A stretch of 64,000 nt of DNA from Lantana camara (lineage: Eukaryota; Streptophyta; Magnoliopsida; Lamiales; Verbenaceae), in the NCBI GenBank assembly GCA_037501455.1, contig CM074865.1:11850501-11914500 (forward strand), written 5' to 3'. Below the pieces are notes generated by a model. The model did no database searches and was not told the origin of the DNA. It worked only from the letters and a program-made list of their open reading frames with translations. Every line of letters begins with the position of its first letter. Position 1 is the first letter of the stretch. A program made the position numbers and the translations under genes. Shown here one piece after another: positions 26,601 through 37,927 of this stretch.

Positions 26601-27819
26601 CATGGCTATCACCTTTGTTATATGCTCTGCTTTATATATACTTAGGTGTGGGTGTGAGTTTAGCCCCCTCACTCAGTCGAGTTGTTGACTGACCCCCTCT
26701 CTTTTTCCCACCTTCAGTGCAGGTTGTTTCGAGCTAGGCGGGGAAGTGCGAGTCGTGGTCTTGTACTTGTGTGTCTAGGTCGAGTTGCATTCATAATTCC
26801 TGCTTTTGGACACTCATCTTTTGTATTTGATATTAGAATTATATTTTGAAGGACTATGAACTCTTGATGCATTCACTTGACCTATTTTGGGTCAGGAGGC
26901 CATTGCGTATAATGTAAATGTTAGTTTAGAGCTCTTTTCGATCTTTATGTTATTGCTTCCGCATTCTCGTTTGTTTGTTTTACGCGCCCTGTCCGAGTTT
27001 TAGCCCCGTTTAGCCTAGCGTGTGAGTGTAGGTTCCCGTTCGCTTAAACTTGGGCTCATGTATGGAAATCTATTTCATATGTGGGTTCGGGTTTAGGTGC
27101 GGGGGATGTGGTGGCCCACCGTTCCGGGCGCTATATTCATGGCTTAACTCGCTAACATAACAAAAAAGGTTTCAAAACTCAAGCTTATATATGTCCGTAT
27201 ACATACTTTCAAAATCCGAAGGTGTTCATAAGGTCATAAAATATCATACTCAACATATATTTAACTATATATATAATATATAGTCACATGCGGGCTTGAA
27301 ATACGAACACATAGGGGTTATAGGTCTCTTAACTAAAAGAAAAGATCCTAAACCTCACCTTGTGCGCAAAACAAAAGATAAGAGCGTACCCACCACCACA
27401 ACCTAGTTCTCAGGCTCAACACCGACAACAGAAACCTCCTCTGTGACAAACAAGCATAAAACCTGAGATTTAGACTCAATTATGTACCAAATAGACGCAC
27501 GACGATGCGAACATATGCAAAGGAATATAATGAAATGGCATATGGAAGCAATTAGACACTTAGGTTCATATCTCACGTTTACACATCAAAATTAATACCA
27601 TAAAATTAAAATAAACATCAAAACACATTATACTACAATGTATTAGCATGTTAGGATCATGGAAAAATCGAATAAAAGCTCAAAAATAACAAGAAAATCA
27701 CAAAACCATCAATCCGTTCGCCCATGCATGCATGAGTGTGGAACGATCGTTCTAATGCACAGAAGCTATGCATGGCCAGCATGGGGGCTAAACGCCCCTA
27801 TGGCCCTATCCTCCACCAT
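23609..27819 (-). mobile_element. Older Tekay-like LTR remnant (minus), split by a later LTR
   Basis: Segments 23609-24580 and 27141-27819 are, on the minus strand, related along their length to the plus-strand LTR at 24581-27135. Shared blocks include a GGGCCC..GGTAAGGAC stretch, the TTGAGTCTAA stretch and the GCCTAGC..CCCGTTCGCT stretch near the LTR end. The old LTR ends at 23609 (minus reading ..GGAGTGCTACA). Its 5' part is missing beyond 27819, where a CACTA end begins. The 24581-27135 solo LTR lies inside it. Confidence 0.6.
24581..27135 (+). mobile_element. Solo LTR of a Tekay/Del-like chromovirus, 2,555 bp
   Basis: It begins TGTGACACCCCGACTG and ends CCGGGCGCTATA, with a perfect 5-bp duplication TTCAT (24576-24580 and 27136-27140). 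The terminal A is preceded by AT rather than AC, so the usual CA end has mutated. The TGTRACRCCCC start, the 'cccctc-ctcactca' block and the 'gagctaggcggg' block also occur in the intact chromovirus LTR at 47,492-50,370, which supports the lineage. Confidence 0.8.
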
Positions 27820-28295
27820 CACTACAAGAAAACAGCCGAAAACCGACGGGAAAAAATCGACGGAAAAGAATATTTGCATTCCAACGGAAAAGTCGAAGGA
27901 ATTCCGTCAGAAATTTTGGCGAAACTTTTAAAAAAATTGTGCCAAAAATTCCAACGGAATTCCGTCGGAAATTTTGGCTCAATTCTAAAAAAAATTACGC
28001 CAAAAAAACCAACGGAATATTTTCGTTGGTTTTCCGTTGAAATTTCAATGAAATAAAAATTCCAACGGAAAACATTTTCCAGTCGTTTTTTTTCAATTCT
28101 TCATAAAAATAAAAAAATAAAAAAAAAATCAACGGAACTTTTCCGTTGGAATTCGAATGAAACAATGGAAAACCGATGGAAAATCCCGTCGCTTTTCTTT
28201 TATTCTTCATAAAAAAAAAAAAACCAACGGAATTTTTCCGTTGGTTTTCTGTTGGAATTTTTATTTCGTTGGAATTTTCAATAAAATAAAAATTC
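27820..28295 (+). mobile_element. 5' end of a CACTA (En/Spm) transposon
   Basis: The terminus CACTACAAGAAAAC follows ..CCTCCACCAT. Many short subterminal motifs follow in both orientations (CCGACGGG, CCAACGGAA, TTCCGTCGG, TTCCGTTGG), as expected for the transposase-binding region of CACTA elements. The Athila element inserted at 28295/28296, and the subterminal repeats resume at 51331. No opposite CACTA terminus was found, so the element is incomplete or extends beyond recognition. Confidence 0.8.
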
Positions 28296-29817
28296 TGATG
28301 TATCGGGTTTTTGCATGGATTTGTAGGGCAAAGTGAGTTAGATGTATGTCGTTTTAAGAACTTATAATGCGATTTATGCTCCTTTTTAGGTACATTTTAC
28401 CTTGGAGTCACAGAAACGAAGTTAGAAGCAAAACCATGCAATAAAGGGCGGAAAAAACGAGAAATTCTATGGGACACGCCCGTGTCCCCTTGGAAGAGTA
28501 AACTGAGACACCCCCGTGTCTCAGTACAGAAGTGACCCACGGATTTCAGATGCGTGTCACCAACTTAGAGCAATATTTGACACCCCCGTGTCTCGGTACA
28601 GAGAGGCCCGACAGCTTTTGCACCCCCGTGTCATTCAGAAAGACAACTCTTGACACCCCCGTGTCAAGATGAAAAGCGCGAGTACATTTTTTTTATGTGA
28701 CACGGGCGTGTCACATTTTTGTGCATGGGCGCTACACGCCCGTGTCACGTGGCGGAACTGAGATAGGATTTCTATTTAAGCACGGTTTTATGGCGGAATT
28801 TGAGAGCTTTTGGACGGATTGCTTCCCAGAAGTTCAAGAATACTTGGAGAAGGAAGAAACACGAAGATATAGAGTTGAAGATTCAATCCAATCACAAGAC
28901 TTTATCAATTTGGTTTTATTTATTGCTTTTCTATCAAACTAATGCCTCAATCTTTGGTTTTTAATTTCTAGTATAGTTAGTTTTATTGCTTTAGATTAGT
29001 TTTGATAACTAGGTTAGAATTTCAGAAGTATTAATTCCGTTTTGATGATTATGTTAGACATGAATGTTTTGAATGCAATTCCTTTGATTTTAATGAGTTT
29101 TGAGTCTATTATGAGGAACTAATCCCCTAGGGTTAGGGGGTAAGGATTATGCATCTAAGGTGTTTGAATTAATGCTTGAGTTAAATTGTATGATTCTTTG
29201 TTAGGAAAACGGATTTGAATAGATTGGGAGTGGACTGGCCATCCATGAACATACTGTAAATTATCCGATAATCGAGAGATTGAGGATAATTGAGATTGTT
29301 TTCCAAAACTTAGACTTTTTGGGCTTAAAGAAATTTAACCCTAATTTCTACAACACGTATTTAGAATTCCATGCCAAGCCGCTAGGTTTTAAATACACTA
29401 ATCTTGCTATATTCGATTAATTTGGTTACTAAGTGATTGAGAGAACAACACTTGACTTGATTAATTAGACATCTAGTCTTTGAGAGAAGCTAGGTATAAA
29501 TTTGGGATTAGGTTGAAGAATCATATATCCGTACTTGAGTATTGATTTGATCACTGAAGGGCATATGATTTACTCCCCGACCTGCTTAAGTTAAGTGGTT
29601 TATTCTCGATTTATATTCGTTAGCTTGTGTTATTCATTACTTATTGCTTAGTTTACTTTTGTCATAGTAGTATAGTACAACTCTATTGATCTTTGTCGGT
29701 CTCTAGATTAGAATTAGTCATAAGAGTGGTTGTTGATTTCCCTTCCCTGTGGGTACGATACCTTAAGTGTTGCAACCGAATTTAGAACTTACACTTGGGT
29801 TCAAGATTTGTCTATCA
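28296..29817 (+). repeat. Athila 5' LTR (1,522 bp)
   Basis: It begins TGATGTATCGGG and ends TCTATCA. Its first half carries a cluster of seven related palindromic motifs of the form GACACCCCCGTGTC or GACACGGGCGTGTC (28473-28750). A TATTTAAG box at 28773-28780 is a candidate core promoter. Confidence 0.92.
28473..28748. promoter_or_regulatory. Cluster of GACAC-N4-GTGTC palindromes in the LTR
   Basis: Seven copies or near-copies of GACAC(C/G)(C/G)(C/G)(C/G)GTGTC, some followed by TCGGTACAGA, sit 25-310 bp upstream of the TATA-like box. The position suggests promoter-proximal binding sites; no binding factor is known to me. Confidence 0.5.
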
Positions 29818-29823
29818 AGTTTT

Positions 29824-29841
29824 TGGCGCCGTTGCCGGGGA
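29824..29841 (+). other. Athila primer binding site (tRNA-Asp type)
   Basis: TGGCGCCGTTGCCGGGGA lies 6 bp after the 5' LTR. It is complementary to the 3' end of plant tRNA-Asp, the primer typical of Athila elements. Confidence 0.85.
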
Positions 29842-29967
29842 AGGCGTTTAAATCAATATTACTTTATTGACTTTTTCTGGTGCTTTAGACCACCCTTTCT
29901 GCTTGATTTCTTTTTGAAGTACGTTGAATTTGACCACGAGTTTCTCCCAATTGCAGGTAGCTAGTGT

Positions 29968-31145
29968 ATGCGACGATCGCAAGGCTTGGAACCTTTGCCT
30001 TACGACCCTGAAATTGAGAGGACTTGTCGGGCGAATCGAACGAGGCGAAGAAAGGAAAAGAAGCAGGAAGTAGACCCAATTCCAATGGCTCAACCCAATA
30101 ACGATCAACCAACCACACTTCAGGATTATGCCATTCCTAACATTGGCCTAATCCAGAACAACTTGGTTCGCCCCAACGTGGAGGCGAACAACTTTGAGAT
30201 TAAAACTGGGTTCATCAACCTCTTACAACAGAATCCGTTTGGGGGCTTACCACATGAAGACCCCACATCGCATTTGTCCTACTTTTTGGATGTTTGCTCA
30301 ACTTTTAAGATCCATAATGCTTCAGATGACGCGATCAGAGTTAGGTTTTTTCCCTTCTCCTTAAGGGATAAAGCCAGGACATGGATTTCGACTTTGTCAA
30401 ATGAGACACTTCAGACATGGGCAGACCTCTCTAAGGCCTTTTTAGCCAAGTTCTACCCTCCTAGCAAGACCATGAGGTATAGAGACGAAATAACGAGCTT
30501 CAGGCTCTATGATGGGGAAACGTTGTACGAAGGATGGGAAAGATATAAGGATTTGCAAAGGAAATGCCCACATCACCGTGTTCCAGGATGGCAATTAGTA
30601 CAAATCTTTTACAACGGAATGACAGAAAACATGAAAATCATGGTCGATGCAGCAGCAGGTGGAGCATTTATGGCACTGTCAGAAGAAGAAGGAATGCAAC
30701 TTCTGAATAAGATGGCAGCAAATAGTAGTTGGACAAAAGAGAGGAGCAATCCTCCTCCACCCAAACCTGACGCGGGCATACTTACCACTGACACTGTGAC
30801 AGCTTTTAATGCCAAATTCGAAGCACTGAATCAGAAGCTAGACCGACTTGCAATTTCTACAGCACGTAACATAGTGGCACAGTCAAACGCTTTACAGGTA
30901 TTATGTGAAATTTGTGGTGGTCCCCATTCGTTTGATGTTTGTCCTTCTACCAATGCAGGTGCACAGGTTGTTGTTGGTCAGGAGCAAGTGAATTACGTGC
31001 AAAATCAAAAGCCGGCGAATGACCCATATTCGAACACCTACAACCCAGGTTGGAAGAATCATCCGCACTTCTCGTGGTCAAACAATCAGAATGTTCAAAA
31101 CCCAAACCCAAATCCGAGACCACACTTCCAACCGCGACAACAGGG
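29968..31145 (+). pseudogene. gag: Athila gag
   Basis: The frame starts MRRSQGLEPLPYDPEIERTC and contains the Ty3-type gag core (FEIKTGFINLLQQNPFGG, then FPFSLRDKARTWISTL and FLAKFYPPSKT) that forms the virus-like particle. At about residues 310-325 is a CX2CX3HX4C zinc-knuckle-like motif (CEICGGPHSFDVC), degenerate as in other Athila elements. The frame is lost near 31145, where a 1-base shift moves the continuation (THPPHQNQQRFAPPPP) to another frame. Without the shift gag would run on into protease as one polyprotein. Confidence 0.88.
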
Positions 31146-33546
31146 ACCCATCCACCACATCAAAATCAGCAGAGATTCGCGCCCCCTCCACCACCACCAC
31201 AAGAACAGAAACCGGGGTGGGAGGCGGCCCTCGAAGAGTTCATCAATGTTTCGAATGATAGGTATCAAAAACTCGAGTCTCAGGTGGAACAGGTGCTGGT
31301 ACAGAACAAAAATTTGGAAGTACAGGTGAGCCAGGTTGCAAATACGATAAATGTTAGAGCCCAAGGCATGTTTCCAAGCAAACCTGAGGAGAATCCGAAA
31401 GAGCATTGCCAGGCCATTACACTACGAAGTGGCACAACTTACAAGGGGCCTGCCATGCCGGTGGAGACAGAAATGAGAAGAGAAAAGGAAGCCGTGGTGG
31501 AATCTGAGAAAGTAGTCGAGCCAGCGAAAGAGGAGAAGGAAGCACAGACAACTGAGCTCCTTTCCAAGCCAAAGACACCAGTGGCACCCAAGCCGTATGT
31601 GCCACCACTTCCTTTCCCGCAGAGATTTCAAAAGCAAAGGTTGGAGAAACAGTTCGAGAAGTTCTTGAATATCTTTAAGGAACTACATATAAACATCCCC
31701 TTTGCCGAGGCCCTAGCCCAGATGCCCACATACGTCAAATTCTTGAAGGAGATCCTCTCCAACAAGAGAAAATTGGAGGACTATGCCACGATAGCACTTA
31801 CTGAGGAGTGCAGCGCCATTCTACAACATAAGCTTCCTCCGAAGCTTAAGGATCCAGGGAGTTTTTCAATTCCTTGCACAATTGGCAATTTGTCCTTTAA
31901 TAAAGCTTTATGTGATCTTGGTGCTAGTGTGAGTCTAATGCCATTATTTTTTTGCAGGAAACTTGGATTGAATTCATTGAAACCGACTACAGTTTCCCTG
32001 CAGCTAGCCGATCGATCAGTCAAGTACCCCACGGGAGTCCTAGAAAATGTTTTGGTCAGAGTTGGGAAGTTCTACCTACCGGTAGACTTCATAGTGTTGG
32101 AGATGGAGGAAGATCAAAACATGCCGCTCATCTTAGGGAGGCCTTTCCTAGCCACAGCAGGAGCCTTAATTGATGTGAAGAGTGGCATTCTAACTCTTCG
32201 TGTGGGAGACGAACAGGTGGAGTTTAATCTGTTCAAGGCAATGAAAGGACCGGTAATCGAAGAACAATGCAACATGGTGGAAATCAAAGGACAGACACTG
32301 ATGTCTGTAAGCAACGAAGACCCTCTCGAACTCTGTCTGAGAGGACTCACGGACCATATTGATGGGGAAGACATACTAGAAGAATTGGCCGCCTAAGCGA
32401 AGGCATTAGAGGCCACCCCATACGTGCCATTCCGAAAGAGGTTTGTATATGAAGAGTTGGGTACAGGTAAGCCCACTCTTCGTCCTTCTATTGAGAAAGC
32501 TCCTAATTTAGAACTGAAACCCCTCCCTGATCATTTTAGATATGCTTATTTGGGTGAATCTGAAACATTGCCTGTTATAGTTACCTCTGATTTAACTGAT
32601 TCACATCTTGATGCTTTGTTGAGGGTTTTGAGAGAGCACAAACAAGCGATAGGTTCGACTATTTCTGACATTAAGGGGATTAGCCCATCCATTTGCATGT
32701 ATAGGATTCTTATGGAAGATGACCATAAACCCTCCGTAGAACATCAGCGTAGATTGAACCCAAACATGAAGGAGGTAGTCAGGGCTGAGGTACTAAAACT
32801 GTTAGACGCTGGGATAATTTACCCTATCTCGGATAGCAAGTGGGTTAGCCCTGTGCAGGTAGTGCCTAAGAAAGGGGGGATGACTGTGATTAAAAATGAG
32901 AAGAATGAGTTAATACCGACTAGGACAGTCACGGGATGGAGAGTTTGCATAGACTATAGGAAGTTGAACAATGCCACTCGTAAAGATCACTTTCCACTTT
33001 CCTTTATTAATCAGATGTTAGAAAGCTTAGCCGGACATTCTTATTACTGCTTTCTAGATGGGTATTCAGGGTATAACCAAATTGCTATAGCCCCAGAGGA
33101 TCAGGAAAAATGTACGTTTACTTGCCCTTATGGTACATTTGCGTATAGGCGTATGCCTTTTGGGTTGTGTAATGCCCCGGCTACTTTTCAACGATGCATG
33201 ATGGCCATTTTTTCTGACTTTATAGAATGCACAATGGAAATCTTTATGGATGACTTTTCTGTGTTTGGTTCTTCTTTCGATTCATGCTTGCATAATCTTG
33301 CTCAAGTTTTGCAGCGATGTGAAGAAACTAACCTCATTCTAAATTGGGAGAAGTGCCACTTCATGGTAAAGGAAGGGATAGTGTTGGGCCGCAAGGTTTC
33401 AGAGAAAGGCATTGAGGTGGATAGGGCCAAGATTGACGTGATCGTAAAATTACCTCCACCCACCAATATAAAGGGAGTGAGAAGTTTCCTTGGTCATGCC
33501 GGTTTCTATCGCCGGTTTATCAAGGACTTTTCAAAGATTACCCACC
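31146..33546 (+). pseudogene. pol: Athila gag C-terminus, protease and reverse transcriptase
   Basis: After the frameshift the frame encodes a coiled gag tail, then an aspartic protease with an Athila-type active site CDLGASVSLMP (about 31911-31945). A TAA at 32394-32396 interrupts the linker to reverse transcriptase, and the same frame continues after it. RT motifs are RVCIDYRKLNNAT, the QIAIAPEDQEK region, YRRMPFGLCNAPATFQ and the catalytic box FMDDF (about 33243-33257). The frame is lost near 33546, in the 'KIT' motif before the RNase H linker, apparently through loss of one base. The protein would copy element RNA to DNA in the particle. Confidence 0.88.
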
Positions 33547-34567
33547 TTTATGCAAGTTACTACAAAAAGATGCTGAATTCGTGTTTGATAATGATTGTTT
33601 ACTTGCATTTGACAGGTTGAAGAAAGAGCTTACCTCGACACCAATTATGGTTGCACCGGATTGGACCATACCGTTTGCGCTAATGTGCGATGCGAGCGAC
33701 TTGGCCATTGGAGCTGTTCTTGGCCAACGAAGGGAGAAACGTTTACAGGTTATCGCATATTCTAGCAAAACACTAAATGATGCACAAATAAATTATGCTA
33801 CTACGGAGAAAGAATTATTAGCTATTGTGCATGCTTTTGACAAGTTTCGTTCTTACTTGATAGGTTCGAAGACAATCGTCTACACGGACCACGCAACAAT
33901 CAAGTATCTCCTTTTGAAGAAGGATTCAAAGCCCCGTTTGATTAGATGGATTCTATTGCTTCAGGAGTTCGATCTTGAAATTCGTGACAAGAAGGGGATG
34001 GAGAACTTAGTTGCCGATCACTTGTCAAGGTTAGAAGTTGGGGATAAGGAGGGTGAGTATATGGAGAAGATTACTGAGAATTTCCCTGACGAGGAGCTGT
34101 TTGCAGCCGATGTGATAATTCCTTGGTACGCAGATATTGTGAATCACATGGTGTGCAAAGCTTTACCACCGGGCATAAATTTCCATCAGAAACAGAGGTT
34201 CTTATCAGAAGCGAAGCGTTATTATTGGGAAGAGCCATATGTATACAAACATTGCTCGGATGGGTTAGTACGGAGGTGTGTTCCGGAGGTTGAAGTTGAT
34301 GAAGTGTTAAGTAGATGTCATGCGAGCTTATACGGAGGACACTCGAGTGGGCGGAAGATTGCAACTAAGGTACTACAATCAGGATTTTGGTGGCCAACGT
34401 TGTTTAAGGATGCCTACAGATTTTCTAAAGAGTGTGACGCTTGTCAGAGAGCCGAGAATATCAGTAAAAGGGATGAGATGCCCATGAAGTATATTTTGGA
34501 GGTTGAACTGTTTGACGTTTGGGGAATTGATTTCATGGGACCCTTCCCACCATCAAATGGGAACTAA
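33547..34567 (+). pseudogene. pol: Athila RNase H and integrase N-terminal part
   Basis: RNase H motifs: [39 protein letters not shown] and [11 protein letters not shown]. Integrase follows with a zinc-binding HHCC region ([14 protein letters not shown] ... [10 protein letters not shown]) and the first catalytic Asp in [11 protein letters not shown]. The frame ends at TAA (34565-34567). A few bases also appear to be missing just after it, so the next segment is in another frame. Confidence 0.88.
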
Positions 34568-35405
34568 TACATCTTGTGGATTACGTATCCAAGTGGGCCG
34601 AAGCCATGGCAACTCCGACCAATGACTCGAAGGTGGTGATTAAGTTCTTGCAAAAGAACATTTTCAATAGGTTTGGAGTTCCACGAGCATTAATCAGTGA
34701 TAGGGATACGCACTTTTGCAACAAGCCCTTGGAAGCTTTGTTGAAGAAATACGGGGTCCAGCATCAGGTAACTACTGCGTATCATCCCCAAGCAAGTGGG
34801 CAAGCTGAGGTCACGAATAGGGAGTTGAAGTGGATTTTAGAGAAAATAGTGAGCCCCTCTAGGAAAGATTGGTCATCAAAGTTGGATGACGCGTTATGGG
34901 CTTACAGGACCGCATTTAAGACACCCATAGGAACTTCGCCGTATCAGCTTGTTTATGGTAAGGCGTGTCACCTCCCCGTCGAGATCGAGTACAAGTCATA
35001 TTGGGCCATTAAGGCTATAAATTTTGATCTCACGAGAGCCGGAGAGAAAATGATACTTGACTTGCAAGAATTGGAGGAACTGAGGTTAGAGGGTTATGAA
35101 AATGCCCGGATTTATAAGGAGAGAACGAAGAAGTGGCATGATAAGCATATTCGGGTTAAGGAGTTTGTCGAGGGCCAATTGGTGTTGTTGTACAATTCTA
35201 GATTGAAGCTCTTTCCCGGAAAACTTAAGTCAAGGTGGTCCGGTCCGTTCAGAGTGGTCAAAGTTCTGACAAATGGAGCGGTTGAGATAGGAAATGAAGG
35301 CTCACCATCCTTTGTGGTGAATGGATAAAGACTCAAGCCATATCTCGCCAGAGATCGAATTGGAGAACACATCTCGTGTGTGTTGACGGCTCCAGCGCCT
35401 TAGGC
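34568..35405 (+). pseudogene. pol: Athila integrase catalytic core and C-terminus
   Basis: The frame 34576-35328 carries the second catalytic Asp ([10 protein letters not shown]) and the catalytic Glu ([11 protein letters not shown]), so the DDE triad is present across the break. The C-terminal [16 protein letters not shown] segment is a GPY/F-like domain. TAA at 35326-35328 precedes a short in-frame tail (RLKPYLARDRI), suggesting another late nonsense change. Confidence 0.88.
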
Positions 35406-36171
35406 CGGAGTCGTAAAGTCAAGCTAACGACTATAACTTAGAACTATTCTTCTTTCCCTTTTCTTCTCTTTTCCTTCCTTTCTTTAGTTAGTTAAGCTTG
35501 TGATTGATGTTATCTTTTGTCTTATGTTTCAGGTAGTTTGGTTAGCTTTGAGTGGATGAAGTGTGAAGGTCATGGATGGTAATCGGTATCGAGGTTCTTT
35601 TGTGGTTTTAAGTTCGAATGGGTGCATGAGTATTGTGTGTGTTTCGCCTTATAATGAAGTGATATGGTGCTTAACTTGGTGTACTAAGGTCTTACTTTGC
35701 AGAATTTGAGCTAATACGTGCGAGTTTAGCGGATGAAAACACCAAGGAACGGGTTGTGAGGAGTTTCGTGTTGAATTTCTAAGTTTGGGGGAGACACGGG
35801 CGTTCCGTCCACAAGGAGTAAGCCGCGACACCCCCATGTCGCGGTACAGAATTCGGCAGCCGAGAGACGACACGGGCGTGTCAAGTTCTCTGAACAAAAA
35901 ACGACACCCCCGTGTCATGGTACAGAAGTCTTCAGGAAAAGGATGACACCCCCGTGTCATCCATATAACACGGGCGTGTCACGTCCGCTGGGCTGAAATA
36001 AAACGAGGGTTCCTCCCTTGTCTTGTAAATTAAAACACAAGAACCCTCTTCTCTTCTCTCATCTCTTTTCTTCCCCCATTCCCACACGGCACAAGCACCA
36101 CCACAATTGTTTGTAGATCAGTTTTCGGCAAGACAACACACACATTACACTTTTCATCTCATATTAATCGG
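35406..36171 (+). promoter_or_regulatory. Inter-ORF region: palindrome cluster and CT-rich leader
   Basis: At 35790-35980 six GACACCCCCGTGTC-like motifs, two with the GGTACAGA tail, repeat the pattern of the LTR promoter region. A CT-rich stretch follows (36030-36080), then a splice donor-like CGG/GTAAGTG at 36171/36172. This resembles a promoter and leader for the ORF downstream. The sequence arrangement is visible; promoter function is inference. Confidence 0.45.
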
Positions 36172-36735
36172 GTAAGTGTTCTCTTCTCTTGGGTGCTTAA
36201 ATTTCATGGATTTAATTGAGAAGGGTTAGACCCTAGTTCTATAAACCATGCTTATGATGTATTTTCCTTAAAATTCTTGATTCTATTTCAAGTTTTGGCA
36301 TGTTTAGAATTAGGAATTGGCTTAATTTGCAAATTTTTGGCCTTTCTAGACTATGAACCCTAATTTCCCTTTAAGGCATGTTGGATATAATTTCTTGAAT
36401 TCTTGCTCCTTTGTCGAGTTTTGCACATGCGAGAGTTAGGTGTTTGCAATGTAGTGGAAATTTTGGCCTTTGTTCTTACACATTGTCTTAAATTTTGCAA
36501 ATTGTGGAGGTTTGTAGTGGGCGGTTATTTACATGTTTGTGGGAGAAATTGAGGCCCTCTGATATTTCAACGAGTTTGGTAGTATAGAGAGCTGAATCTA
36601 GGATTTGGGTGATGAAATGTATGCTTTATTTAAAGGAATCCTAGACTTTTCACTTGTGCTTACAAGGTGTTCGATAAAATACCCCTTTGAACTTATATTA
36701 CTTCTTGTTGCTGATTTGGGGGTATTTCTGTGCAG
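36172..36735 (+). other. Predicted leader intron of the Athila extra ORF
   Basis: A consensus donor GTAAGT (36172) and an acceptor TTTCTGTGCAG (ending 36735) flank 564 T-rich bases, and the next ATG is 6 bp downstream. The intron is predicted from sites only. Confidence 0.45.
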
Positions 36736-36740
36736 GAAGT

Positions 36741-37694
36741 ATGGGACGCAACAAGAGACCCGCCCCTCTGCAACTCACCTCATCTTCCGGCCCCACTGGC
36801 CGCCAACCACGGGATTCCGTGAATGTTACTTTGGAAGGGCTTGGGAACCCGTATAACAAGAATACCACGCGTAATATTATGCCCACCAAGTTCCCGCATC
36901 TCGCTACACTTCGGAGGTTAGGAGTTTGGGATGAGATAGAGGCCTTATTTAACAATATAGGGTGGAAAACCTTTCTGATGGTTCCGGCCAATACCTATCC
37001 GGAGTTAACCACAGCGTTCTTTACCACGATGACATGGGATCAGGCCTCCACGAAACTCAACTTCACGTTGGATGGGGAGAATGCCGAATCATTAACTGAT
37101 GGTGAAATTCGTGATGCCTTAGGGTTCCCTTGTTGCGAGATGTTACTATTGCCCAATTGGTCTACGGAGGACAGAGAGGCGGTGTGGCGATCATTCCCTC
37201 TTAAAGCTGGTGCCCCGGCTTACAACCCAAGAAATACTAAGGCCACCTGGATTGATAGTTTAGTTTGGTGCTTGGTGCATAGATTCCTGGCTGTGGGAAT
37301 ATGTGCTAGGCATGAGAGCGATGGAAATATCAACGGGTTTGAGTTGGCCATTATGTACTTTATGAAGGAGGGGGTACAGTTTGATGCCACATACGAGTTC
37401 ATGTACAAGTTGAAGGAGGTGGCAGACAGGGCTTCGGGAACTATAGGCCATGGTGCCTATGTGACAAAGCTAGCCAAAGAGGTAAGATGGCAGCCGGAGG
37501 ATGCGGAGCCTTTATCTAACTTTTCCTATGTTGAAGAGCAGACGTTCATCAAGATGGATTTATTCATCCGATGGCCTACCGGGAGCTTAAAGGACAGGGT
37601 TTTACCCTGGTATCCAGAGAGGGAAAGGAACAGGTTTGAGCGGATGTACAGGTGGGGTGTGGCAAAGTATGATGACCTCACCCTCGATCAGTAG
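36741..37694 (+). CDS. ATHILA ORF-1 type protein, 317 aa as read
   Basis: The ATG at 36741 (MGRNKRPAPLQLTSSSG) follows the predicted acceptor; an upstream in-frame ATG at 36687 is less likely. The sequence has LRRLGVWDEIEALFNNIGWKTF, LNFTLDGENAESLTDGEIRDALG and ICARHESDGNINGFELAIMYF, the pattern I recognise as the Athila family ORF (PF03078-like). It sits between pol and the 3' LTR, in the place of the env-like ORF of Athila elements. No convincing signal peptide or membrane segment is seen in the 317-residue form. The role is unknown. TAG at 37692-37694 is followed in frame by about 56 acidic, Gln-rich codons, so the protein may originally have been longer. Confidence 0.75.
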   Translation: MGRNKRPAPLQLTSSSGPTGRQPRDSVNVTLEGLGNPYNKNTTRNIMPTKFPHLATLRRLGVWDEIEALFNNIGWKTFLMVPANTYPELTTAFFTTMTWDQASTKLNFTLDGENAESLTDGEIRDALGFPCCEMLLLPNWSTEDREAVWRSFPLKAGAPAYNPRNTKATWIDSLVWCLVHRFLAVGICARHESDGNINGFELAIMYFMKEGVQFDATYEFMYKLKEVADRASGTIGHGAYVTKLAKEVRWQPEDAEPLSNFSYVEEQTFIKMDLFIRWPTGSLKDRVLPWYPERERNRFERMYRWGVAKYDDLTLDQ

Positions 37695-37784
37695 AGGAGG
37701 CTTGCACAGATACCTGATCAAGAGGAAACCGGGCGAGGAGCACCGATGCCAATGGTCCAAGATGACGATGAGGAGATCCCCGTG

Positions 37785-37927
37785 CGGGATTATATGGGAT
37801 CTCAGAATGCGCGGATGGATAGCTTTGTAGAGCATGTGGACTCACGGCTTGATGCCATATAATCCCACACGGGGATCTATGCGCGGATGGATAGCTTTGT
37901 AGAGCATGTGGACTCACGGCTTGATGC
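37785..37927. repeat. Local direct duplication with an inverted joint
   Basis: A 48-bp unit (starts GCGCGGATGGATAGC, ends CGGCTTGATGCC) occurs at 37809-37856 and 37880-37927. The intervening sequence (ATATAATCCCACACGGGGATC) is the inverse, with one mismatch, of the sequence just upstream of the first unit. This geometry suggests a template-switch event. Confidence 0.75.

Noticed and set aside
28473..28748. CRISPR-like array from the repeated GACACCCCCGTGTC motif
   Set aside because: Spacing is irregular, units vary, and the context is a eukaryotic LTR.
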